Of a stretch of 12,750 bases of DNA, positions 7,021-12,750 are shown in pieces (position 1 is the stretch's first letter; every line of letters begins with the position of its first letter). The stretch is from Calditrichaceae bacterium (GTDB taxonomy: Bacteria > Calditrichota > Calditrichia > Calditrichales > Calditrichaceae). Location: assembly GCA_030622395.1 (NCBI GenBank), contig JAUXGF010000018.1, positions 1 to 12,750 on the forward strand, read 5' to 3'. A model generated the notes under the pieces. The model was not told the origin of the DNA. It did not search any database and saw only the letters and a list, made by a program, of their open reading frames with translations. A program made the translations under genes and the position numbers.

Positions 7021-7184
7021 CCCCTTAGAAAAGGGGATTAAGGGGTTGTAAAAACTGCTAGTTAGTACAATATGCCGGATTAAGTAGAAACATGCGGTTA
7101 ATGAACTCATTTTTCTTGTGAACACATTATAGACAACCCCCTTACCCATGCCTGACGGCAGGCACGGCCCCTTTTTTAAGGGGG
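7021..7184. repeat. MITE-like element with about 29-bp terminal inverted repeats
   Basis: The left arm at 7021-7049 starts CCCCTTAGAAAAGGGG and ends AAGGGGTTGT. Its reverse complement recurs at 7133-7184, from ACAACCCC to TAAGGGG. The right arm is interrupted by a 21-bp insert (7147-7167) that contains the hairpin TGCCTG ACGG CAGGCA. The 83-bp interior has no coding sequence. It has the form of a small non-autonomous element. No target duplication is obvious. Confidence 0.6.
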
Positions 7185-7306
7185 AATTAGTTTAATCCAT
7201 TTAAAAATATGAGGTTAATTCAAGAATTGATGAAAACTTTTGACACTACACGGATTAACCTAAGGGGGCGCTGCATGAAAAGATTGAGGATTTCTATTTA
7301 AAAGGA

Positions 7307-7384
7307 CAGGAGTAAGGGCAGAAGGCCCTGGTTTTTTTTACGCCTCACTTCTCTTACCTCCCCTCTGCCGTTTACTCCGCCCTG
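7307..7384. repeat. Imperfect inverted repeat around a pyrimidine-rich spacer
   Basis: CAGGAGTAAGGGCAGA (7307-7322) matches the reverse complement of 7364-7384 with a 4-base gap and two mismatches. Between them the + strand is mostly C and T. T8 runs follow both the left-side GGCCCTGG (7331-7338) and the right arm CCTG (7385-7392). It could end transcription from either side, but I regard it as one more member of the local repeats. Confidence 0.4.
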
Positions 7385-7542
7385 TTTTTTTTATAATATT
7401 CTTAGTTAGTTTGTAATAGTTCAGCTCCTGTATAAATTCAATTGCCCTGACACATCCGTGGAACATCGTATAGTGTAGAGCGGGAAGCGTTAAGCGAAGT
7501 AAGAAAAGAGTATTACGTAATTCCAATCTCCGCTCTTTTCCA

Positions 7543-7584
7543 CTCTCCGCTTCACGCTCTCCGCTCTCCGCCTCACGCCCTACG
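7543..7584. repeat. Heptamer array, six units (CTCTCCG type)
   Basis: Six perfectly phased 7-mers run from 7543 to 7584. CTCTCCG occurs three times, interleaved with CTTCACG, CCTCACG and CCCTACG. An isolated ATCTCCG lies at 7526-7532. Confidence 0.75.
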
Positions 7585-7641
7585 TTCTATAAATAATTAC
7601 CTTTAATAATAATGTGCAGTTTGAAATAGCTGAACTATTAG

Positions 7642-8505
7642 TTAGTTTTTTGCAAGAACTACTAAATACTTCATTTTCCAAAACTCATCCGGGTCTATAA
7701 TTTCTAAAACTGTCTTGTCTTCATCTTTTTTTGTCAAATGGTATGATTCCGGATTATGATTAGAAATTATTTTTATATCTTTAATATTCTGTTTGATGGA
7801 AATACTATCGGTATCGGAAATATCTGTAGCGGTAAAATCTGTTTTTTGCAAATCAGAGGCTAATATCTTTGTTTTCCCGAACCACAGGAAACCGCCTTTT
7901 TCGGTGATAATCTTTTTATTCTTTAATTCCTTATTTGTCCCGATAACATAGTAGGCTGTATTTATTTTTTCGGTTTGTTTTTCTATTACTTCATTACTTT
8001 TTTGCAGGTCTTCTTCAACCTCAGCCACTTGTATGTATAATTTGTCCACCTGTTCTTTTAATTCGATAATATGAGTTTCTTTTTCCTCTATAGTGCGGCT
8101 TAAGGTTTCAACCATCTCCTCGAAGGATGAGGATTTTACTTGTGAATTCTTTATCTTGGATTTTAATTGTTTAAGCTGGCTTTTACTGTTTTTTATGTAT
8201 GAGTCCATGCTGGCTATATTTTGCAGCATTTTATCTTTGATAGAAGCTTCTTTATCCTTTTCAACATTTTTAGAATATTTTGTGATGAAACCTTCGCGTT
8301 TGCGGATGTTTTCTAAATTGTCATAAATATCATTGACTGTTTTTGTATATTCTTCAACAAATTCGTCTTTCATATTAGACTGTTCGGCAAGAAGTTTAAC
8401 TTTGGATTGTAAAGTCTGATTTTCTTCTGTTAACTGGTCAATTTTTTGTTGATTGCCGCAGCCAAAGAAAGTTACTAATAAAATAAGAATTGCTGTGTAC
8501 TTCAT
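7642..8505 (-). CDS. Coiled-coil lipoprotein of unknown function
   Basis: A 287-residue predicted lipoprotein. The N-terminus has a hydrophobic core and FFGC with Cys16 as the acylated residue. Residues about 20-183 are rich in E, K, Q and L in heptad-like spacing and predict a long coiled coil. Residues about 184-287 form a separate globular tail with YYVIGT (185-190), KGGFLWFGKT (203-212) and DPDEFW (271-276). This layout resembles a coiled-coil lipoprotein type common in Bacteroidota. Some members are annotated as collagen-binding adhesins, but nothing here proves adhesion. It is the second gene of an operon. Its ATG lies 2 nt after the upstream stop, and its Shine-Dalgarno AAGGAG lies inside the upstream gene's last codons, so translation is coupled. 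A structural or envelope-tethering role is inferred. Confidence 0.8.
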   Translation of the reverse strand: MKYTAILILLVTFFGCGNQQKIDQLTEENQTLQSKVKLLAEQSNMKDEFVEEYTKTVNDIYDNLENIRKREGFITKYSKNVEKDKEASIKDKMLQNIASMDSYIKNSKSQLKQLKSKIKNSQVKSSSFEEMVETLSRTIEEKETHIIELKEQVDKLYIQVAEVEEDLQKSNEVIEKQTEKINTAYYVIGTNKELKNKKIITEKGGFLWFGKTKILASDLQKTDFTATDISDTDSISIKQNIKDIKIISNHNPESYHLTKKDEDKTVLEIIDPDEFWKMKYLVVLAKN

Positions 8506-8507
8506 GA

Positions 8508-8945
8508 TTATTTCTCCTTAATTTCCCAATAATTTAATGAATCTTGTTTAATTGACTCAAAAACAATTTTTCCTTCTTCTGTTTGAAAAATCTTTCCTTC
8601 ATCCAGCATGGCAAATTTGATGGTAGATTTATCCAAAAATATTTTACCTTGTTCATCTTTGCGGTTATTTTTTGAATTCATAGTGTATTGAAATTTGATT
8701 TCATTATCCAGAGAGTCAAGAGCTTTAATTTCCATAGTAAACAGATTTTTACAGCCTTCAGAATTATTATACCCAATATAAAACTTTTTAAAATCATTCA
8801 TATTCAGTTTATTAATACTGTTAGTTTGCGTCAGGCTGTCAGTAGTTTGTTGATTTTGTTCAGCCGCCTTTGTTTTTTGTCCTCCTTCATCATCTGCATA
8901 AGCTGTAATAAAAAAAAGAAAAAGAAAAATGATTACGCCCCGCAT
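8508..8945 (-). CDS. Small secreted protein of unknown function
   Basis: 145 residues when started at the ATG at 8945, which has a strong Shine-Dalgarno AGGAGGT just upstream (8949-8955 on the + strand). An ATG at 8993 would add 16 residues before the signal peptide and is rejected. The protein opens with a Sec signal peptide, MRGVIIFLFLFF, and a likely cleavage after AYA (residues 15-17). A Q/T/S/N-rich linker follows to about residue 45, then a compact, probably beta-rich domain to 145 with a single Cys in EGCKN. I do not recognise the family. It leads the two-gene operon with the coiled-coil lipoprotein, so the two products probably act together at the envelope. The single Cys gives no internal disulfide. 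No transfer signs are seen in the gene itself. Confidence 0.75.
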   Translation of the reverse strand: MRGVIIFLFLFFITAYADDEGGQKTKAAEQNQQTTDSLTQTNSINKLNMNDFKKFYIGYNNSEGCKNLFTMEIKALDSLDNEIKFQYTMNSKNNRKDEQGKIFLDKSTIKFAMLDEGKIFQTEEGKIVFESIKQDSLNYWEIKEK

Positions 8946-9042
8946 TTTACCTCCTATAATAATTGATGTATTGAAAATTGATAATTGGTACACCGATCTG
9001 CAATTGATTTACAATAATGAGTATCGGTATAACTGTCAAGAC

Positions 9043-9096
9043 GAAATGGTTAAACTGCCCCGCAGTCGGGATTTCATAAATTCAACAAACCATTTC
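9043..9096. repeat. Nested inverted repeat upstream of the secreted-protein operon
   Basis: GAAATGGTT (9043-9051) and AACCATTTC (9088-9096) are perfect 9-bp arms. Inside lies a second perfect hairpin, ACTGC CCC GCAGT (9054-9066). It starts about 100 bp upstream of the - strand gene start, so it could be regulatory, but it also looks like the small palindromic repeats elsewhere in the window. Confidence 0.5.
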
Positions 9097-9175
9097 TGTT
9101 CCAGTATATATTCTTTATTCTGTAATTTGATTTCTATATTCGGAATAACTTTAGAACTGGGAATTGCTTTAGTTT

Positions 9176-9196
9176 CTAATTCCTAATTCCTAATCC
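9176..9196. repeat. Heptamer run, three units (CTAATTC type)
   Basis: CTAATTC, CTAATTC and CTAATCC are exactly phased at 9176-9196. The unit is close to the reverse complement of the GAATTAG unit at 6778-6784 and to the AATTAGG units near 12705. Confidence 0.6.
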
Positions 9197-9400
9197 CCGG
9201 TTAAGCAAACATTGATTCTAAATTTCACCCTTAAGATTAGTTAGATCTTCAATTTTAATCTATCCTACAAATTGAATACCAAAGCCGCTGATATTTGATA
9301 AAAACTGAAATTATTTTTAATAATGTTAAAATAAATACGTTATTTATAGGTTCTTAAGTTTGTTAAATTGCAGGGATGAAAATGAAAATAAAACCGTATT

Positions 9401-9420
9401 AAAATAAAGCGCTTTATTTT
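9401..9420. promoter_or_regulatory. 20-bp perfect palindrome, possible operator
   Basis: AAAATAAAGC is followed directly by its reverse complement GCTTTATTTT, with no loop. Such full dyad symmetry suits a dimeric DNA-binding protein better than an RNA hairpin. It lies between the divergent operons, before the heptamer array. The regulator is unknown. Confidence 0.4.
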
Positions 9421-9454
9421 GTGCAATATCTATACATTAAAAAGATAAAACCTG

Positions 9455-9790
9455 TACTGGTTGCTGGATACTGGTTACTGGATACTGGATAAAGAGGCTT
9501 GAGCATCCCTGCATCCAGTAATCGGTAATCAGTAACCGGTAATCGGTATCCCAGCGAAAGTATGATTTCCGCTCCGCTCCAACCGGAATCCAGTAAGCAG
9601 TAGGCAGTAATCGGTAAGCAGTAATCGGTAATCAGTATCCAGCATCCAGAATCCAGCACCCAGTATCCCCCGCGAAAGCATGATTTCCGCTCCGCTCTAT
9701 CCAGCATCCAGCATCCAGTATCCCCGCAAAAGAAGGATTTCCGCTTCGCTCCAACCGGCATCCAGTAACCAGTAACCAGCATCCAGCGCC
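9455..9790. repeat. Composite heptamer array with three interspersed 34-37-bp cores
   Basis: 28 heptamers occur in five blocks: 9455-9489 (TACTGGA type, five units), 9516-9550 (five, CAGTAAT/CGGTAAT), 9591-9667 (eleven), 9702-9722 (three, CAGCATC/CAGTATC) and 9763-9790 (four). Three copies of a longer unit sit between blocks, at 9550-9586, 9667-9700 and 9722-9758. Each has CGAAAG or CAAAAG near the start and GATTTCCGCT followed by CCGCTC or TCGCTC. Two of the three end in CAACCGG. The first block is the reverse complement of the later ones. Because 7 is not a multiple of 3, the - strand frame across it reads as a repetitive W/Y/L/D peptide, which I treat as spurious. Confidence 0.85.
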
Positions 9791-9904
9791 AAGCGTCTAT
9801 TCTCTTAAATTTAATTTAAACTTTCTGTCATTTTTATTTTAGAATTATGAGTATTTTTCGTAAACTTATAAAATTTAATTGAAGATCAATCATAGGAGTA
9901 AAAC

Positions 9905-11401
9905 ATGCCCAAAGAAATCTACTTTGAACCATCCAGAACGCTGATGGAATTTCGACTTTTGCCCGGCTTAACTACGGAAGAAACAAAAATTGAAAATATA
10001 TCATTGCGCACTCCGCTTGTGCATTCCGAAAATAACCAGCCGAAATATTACCTCAATACGCCGGTCGTTGCAGCCGCAATGCAGTCGGTTTCAGGGGTAG
10101 ATATGGCTATCGAGCTTGCCAAGCTGGGAGGAACGGCTTTTATTTACAGCTCTCAAACCATAAAACAACAGGCGCAAATGGTGTCGGGAATTAAAAATTA
10201 TAAAGCGGGTTTTGTAGAACCCGAAACAGTAAAGCCTGAAACTTCTATTGTTGAGTTATACGAATTATCTCGCAAAAAAGGATATGGTACTTTTCCGGTT
10301 GTAGATTTAACCGGAGTGCTTCTCGGCGTTATCACAAAAAATGATTACGATGTTAAGCTTCATGAAAATCTTAAAGTGCATAACAGGATGATTAAAAGAG
10401 AAAATTTAACGGTTGGTATTAATATTGAGGACATAAAAGATGCAAACGCGCTTTTAATGGAAAGTCATCAATCAGTGCTGCCTATTGTGAATGATAAAAA
10501 TAAATTGCGCTATTTAGTTTTCAGAAAAGATATTAGGAATCATCTTGATAATCCTTTGGAAGTTGTAGATGAAGAAAAAAGGCTGCTGGCTGCCGCCGCT
10601 GTTAATACGCATGATTATAAAGAAAGAGTTCCCGCCCTGGTGGATGCGGGAGTTGATATTCTGGCAGTTGATTCTTCCGACGGGCATTCAGTTTTTCAGC
10701 AAAAAACTCTGCGCTGGATAAAAGAACATTATTCCGATCTGCCGGTGATCGGGGGGAACATCATAACAGGGCAGGGCTTTGATTTTCTTGTCGATGCCGG
10801 GGCGCGCGCTGTAAAGGTCGGTATGGGCGGCGGTTCAATCTGCATTACTCAGGAACAAAAGGGGACAGGCAGAGGACTGGCTACGGCTATTATCGAAGTA
10901 ACCGAAGCAAGGGACAAGTATTATCAAAAAAGCGGCAGATATATTCCTGTTATTGCCGACGGAGGCATTGTCAACGCCAAAGACGTCACTATCGCCCTTG
11001 CTCTCGGCGCTGATTATGTGATGATGGGAAGATATTTTGCCAGAATGGATGAGGCGCCCACAAGTAAGGTTACAATCCATAACCAGATTATGAAGCCGTA
11101 CTGGGGCGAAGGCGCTCCAAGAGCGAGGGAATGGAAAGCGGCGCGTTATTATCAAATGGAGTTTGCCGAAGGGGTGGAAGGATTTGTACAATACGCCGGA
11201 AAGTTAAGAGATAATCTGCCGGAAGCGCTGTCTAAAATCAAAGCTTCCATGTCGTCTTGCGGATCCGCTAATATTGAAGAATTTCATAAAAAAGCTAAAC
11301 TTGAAATTGTATCCGCGCTTTCTTTAAGGGAAGGACAGGTTCACGACATATATCTCCCACAGAAAGACGGAAACTATCATTCTATAAACTGGGGAAATTA
11401 A
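9905..11401 (+). CDS. guaB: Inosine-5'-monophosphate dehydrogenase (Tritrichomonas-like type)
   Basis: A 498-residue cytoplasmic enzyme that oxidises IMP to XMP with NAD+, the committed step to GMP. It is a TIM barrel with a two-CBS-domain insert at about residues 105-215. Seen directly: VDSSDG with Asp256, the GGN loop at 283-285, the catalytic Cys313 in GGGSICIT, the flap with EGAPRAREW (402-410), and the Arg414-Tyr415 pair that serves as the catalytic base. The Cys loop GGGSICITQEQKGTGRG and MKPYWGEG match the Tritrichomonas foetus enzyme and its bacterial relatives rather than the usual bacterial GPGSICTTR type. AGGAG at 9894-9898, 6 nt before the ATG, supports the start. It is the first gene of an operon with purA. 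The heptamer array ends 114 bp upstream. An AT-rich TTATAAAAT (about 9866-9874) may include the -10 region. Confidence 0.96.
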   Translation: MPKEIYFEPSRTLMEFRLLPGLTTEETKIENISLRTPLVHSENNQPKYYLNTPVVAAAMQSVSGVDMAIELAKLGGTAFIYSSQTIKQQAQMVSGIKNYKAGFVEPETVKPETSIVELYELSRKKGYGTFPVVDLTGVLLGVITKNDYDVKLHENLKVHNRMIKRENLTVGINIEDIKDANALLMESHQSVLPIVNDKNKLRYLVFRKDIRNHLDNPLEVVDEEKRLLAAAAVNTHDYKERVPALVDAGVDILAVDSSDGHSVFQQKTLRWIKEHYSDLPVIGGNIITGQGFDFLVDAGARAVKVGMGGGSICITQEQKGTGRGLATAIIEVTEARDKYYQKSGRYIPVIADGGIVNAKDVTIALALGADYVMMGRYFARMDEAPTSKVTIHNQIMKPYWGEGAPRAREWKAARYYQMEFAEGVEGFVQYAGKLRDNLPEALSKIKASMSSCGSANIEEFHKKAKLEIVSALSLREGQVHDIYLPQKDGNYHSINWGN

Positions 11402-11402
11402 T

Positions 11403-12623
11403 ATGTCAAAGTATATTGTATTAGGCGCTCAATGGGGAGATGAAGGAAAAGGTAAAATAGTCGATCTGATTTCAGGTAAAATGGATCTGGTGGTAAGATT
11501 CCAGGGCGGCGCAAATGCCGGTCATACGGTAGTAATCGGCGATAAAGAATATATTCTGCATATCATTCCCTGCGGTATTATTTCGGGTCACGCTAAAAAT
11601 GTTATCGGAAACGGATGCGTAGTCGACCCGCTGATATTTTGCGAGGAAGTTGATTACCTGAGTTCTAAGGGAATTAATGTAACTCCCGATGATCTTTTTA
11701 TATCGTCTCAGGCGCACATGGTAACGCCGATACATAAATTTTTAGACAGGATGCTCAATACGAAAATCGGTACTACAGGCAGGGGCATTGGGCCTTGTTA
11801 TGTGGATAAAGTTCAAAGAACGGGCATCAGATTAAATAGTATTTTAGACGGATCTTTTATAAAGACTTATCTTGAGCATGCGCAAATGTATAAGCAAATT
11901 ATCGAACAAGCTCCCAGTAAAATTTCTATCAATTTAGACGAATCGCTTGAACAGTTGAAAGCCGCCGCTGAACGATTATATCCTTTTATATGTGACAGCG
12001 TGGAGATTATATACGAATCCGTTCAAAAAGGGGATAATATTCTTTTTGAGGGAGCCCAGGGAACGCTGCTTGATATTGACCACGGAACATATCCTTTTGT
12101 TACTTCGTCATCAACGAGCATAGGCGGCGCTTATACGGGTTCGGGAGTGTTTGTAGAATTTGATAAGCGTATTGCAATTGTGAAATCCTATACAACCCGA
12201 GTCGGAGAGGGACCGTTTCCTACGGAACAGGATAATAAAATCGGTGAACAGTTGAGGAAAAACGGCAATGAATTCGGAGCTACCACCGGACGTCCCAGAC
12301 GCTGCGGCTGGCTTGACCTGCCTCTTTTGAAACGCTCATTTATTATTAATGGATTTAATTATATATCCTTAAGCAAGCTGAGCTGCTTATCCGGTTTTGA
12401 TAAGATAAAAGCAGCCGTTAAATATGATGACAAATTTCATCCAATATACAAAGACTTCCCGGGATGGAATGAAGAAATAGAAGGAATTACCGATATTGAC
12501 AAACTACCGGTTAATTGCCGGAAGTACATAGATTTTATAGAGGAATTTCTTGAGGTTCCCGTAGGAATGATTTCCACAGGCCCGAAGCGTAAGGATATTA
12601 TTTTTAAAGAACCGCTGTGGTGA
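11403..12623 (+). CDS. purA: Adenylosuccinate synthetase
   Basis: A 406-residue cytoplasmic enzyme that joins IMP and aspartate using GTP to give adenylosuccinate, the first step from IMP to AMP. The P-loop GDEGKGK is at residues 12-18 with the catalytic base Asp13. GGANAGHT carries His41, the acid that polarises GTP. TTGRGIGP, EGAQGTLLDIDHGTYPFVTSS and the TTGRPRRCGWLD stretch cover the IMP and aspartate sites. The end ISTGPKR is the conserved guanine-binding C-terminal motif. It is slightly shorter than the usual 425-430 residues, but no motif is missing. It starts 1 nt after the guaB stop, with a weak GGGGA Shine-Dalgarno inside guaB, so it is likely translated by coupled ribosomes. No convincing terminator follows. 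GTAAA/TTTAC at about 12635-12650 is only a 5-bp stem. Confidence 0.97.
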   Translation: MSKYIVLGAQWGDEGKGKIVDLISGKMDLVVRFQGGANAGHTVVIGDKEYILHIIPCGIISGHAKNVIGNGCVVDPLIFCEEVDYLSSKGINVTPDDLFISSQAHMVTPIHKFLDRMLNTKIGTTGRGIGPCYVDKVQRTGIRLNSILDGSFIKTYLEHAQMYKQIIEQAPSKISINLDESLEQLKAAAERLYPFICDSVEIIYESVQKGDNILFEGAQGTLLDIDHGTYPFVTSSSTSIGGAYTGSGVFVEFDKRIAIVKSYTTRVGEGPFPTEQDNKIGEQLRKNGNEFGATTGRPRRCGWLDLPLLKRSFIINGFNYISLSKLSCLSGFDKIKAAVKYDDKFHPIYKDFPGWNEEIEGITDIDKLPVNCRKYIDFIEEFLEVPVGMISTGPKRKDIIFKEPLW

Positions 12624-12683
12624 TGGCGGGGGAGTAAATTTGTTTTTACGAAATAGGGATGAGTTTGGAAGTAGGAATTTTTT

Positions 12684-12718
12684 AATTACGAATTACGAAT
12701 TTGGAATTAGGAATTGGG
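12684..12718. repeat. Heptamer array, five units (AATTACG/AATTAGG type)
   Basis: AATTACG, AATTACG, AATTTGG, AATTAGG and AATTGGG are exactly phased. The sequence before it (GGAAGTAGGAATT at about 12667-12679) echoes the GAAGTAG/GAATTAG units at 6771-6784. Confidence 0.75.
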
Positions 12719-12728
12719 CGCTTATGAG

Positions 12729-12750
12729 TTTTCTTGTATCAGAGTTAAGC
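12729..12750 (+). repeat. REP-like element, copy 3 (cut by window end)
   Basis: 22 bases identical to 6512-6533, starting TTTTCTTGTATCAGAG, in the same orientation as copy 1. The second hairpin arm would lie beyond the window. The identity includes the TTTTCTTG before the palindrome, which shows the element is longer than the hairpin alone. Confidence 0.7.

Larger units (their letters stand above)
6367..7641. other. Gene-free repeat island between rtcB and the lipoprotein operon
   Basis: No convincing gene lies in these 1.27 kb. After rtcB comes a weak AT hairpin (GTTAAAA, loop ACT, TTTTAAC, 6479-6495) that could slow transcription. The rest holds the repeats listed separately plus more palindromes. 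These include GCCCC/GGGGC at 6836-6840 and 6863-6867 enclosing TCCC TGT GGGA, TCCCGAA/TTCGGGA at 6941-6956, and AGGTTAAT/ATTAACCT at 7212-7219 and 7254-7261. It separates two convergent transcription units, so it is a tolerant site for repeat accumulation. Confidence 0.7.
8946..9454. promoter_or_regulatory. Divergent intergenic region, left half
   Basis: This is an AT-rich spacer between the secreted-protein operon (-) and guaB (+). I could not fix a promoter with confidence. It holds a nested inverted repeat (9043-9096), a short heptamer run (9176-9196), the hairpin ATAAATA CGT TATTTAT (9331-9347) and a 20-bp perfect palindrome (9401-9420). Open frames here are short, unlike any protein and without ribosome binding sites. 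Confidence 0.4.

Noticed and set aside
6528..7526. Open frames on the - strand in the repeat island
   Set aside because: They run through palindromes and repeat arrays, have no ribosome sites and show no protein-like composition.
8946..8993. Upstream ATG adding 16 residues to the secreted protein
   Set aside because: It would bury the signal peptide. The ATG at 8945 has a strong AGGAGG just before it.
9414..9782. 122-residue open frame on the - strand rich in W, Y, L and D
   Set aside because: It lies entirely on the heptamer array. The peptide repeats because a 7-bp period cycles through all frames. No ribosome site or family resemblance.
9455..9790. CRISPR array
   Set aside because: Repeats are 7 bp and the longer cores are near-identical to each other rather than unique spacers. 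No cas genes are present.

Overview
The window is AT-rich bacterial chromosomal DNA with eight coding regions: a partial gene at the left edge and seven complete ones. They are separated by long intergenic stretches packed with small repeats. Lipoprotein-type signals, a THUMP-type RNA methyltransferase, an archease/RtcB pair, a Tritrichomonas-like IMP dehydrogenase and abundant 7-bp repeats would suit a member of the Bacteroidota/Ignavibacteriota/Calditrichota (FCB) neighbourhood. That placement is inference from protein style. There is no rRNA or other marker gene here to settle it.

Layout, left to right. Positions 1-123 hold the C-terminus of an unrecognised + strand gene that converges on an RlmL-like rRNA methyltransferase (146-1285, - strand). 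A zinc metallopeptidase lipoprotein (1704-3383, +) follows. A purine-rich repeat tract then runs into an ORF-less group II intron (about 3476-4307, +). Next is an archease-rtcB operon (4473-6366, +), preceded by a leader with a perfect 10-bp inverted repeat. Positions 6367-7641 are a gene-free repeat island: REP-like hairpins, a 43-bp repeat, a MITE-like inverted-repeat element, heptamer arrays and many short palindromes. A two-gene - strand operon (8945-7642) encodes a secreted protein and a coiled-coil lipoprotein, both of unknown function. A second repeat-rich intergenic region (8946-9904) ends in a large composite heptamer array. The last operon is guaB-purA (9905-12623, +). After it the same repeat families reappear up to the window edge.

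How the genes work together. Archease and RtcB form one RNA-ligation module. GuaB and PurA take IMP to the GMP and AMP branches and sit 1 nt apart, so both branches probably share one transcript. The two envelope proteins are translationally coupled. I see no defence system, CRISPR array, tRNA or rRNA gene.

The most unusual content is non-coding. At least six arrays of unrelated sequence share a strict 7-bp period. A small GGCAGGCA-type insert is nested in two different host repeats. The ORF-less group II intron lies inside a purine-rich repeat just upstream of the RNA ligase operon.
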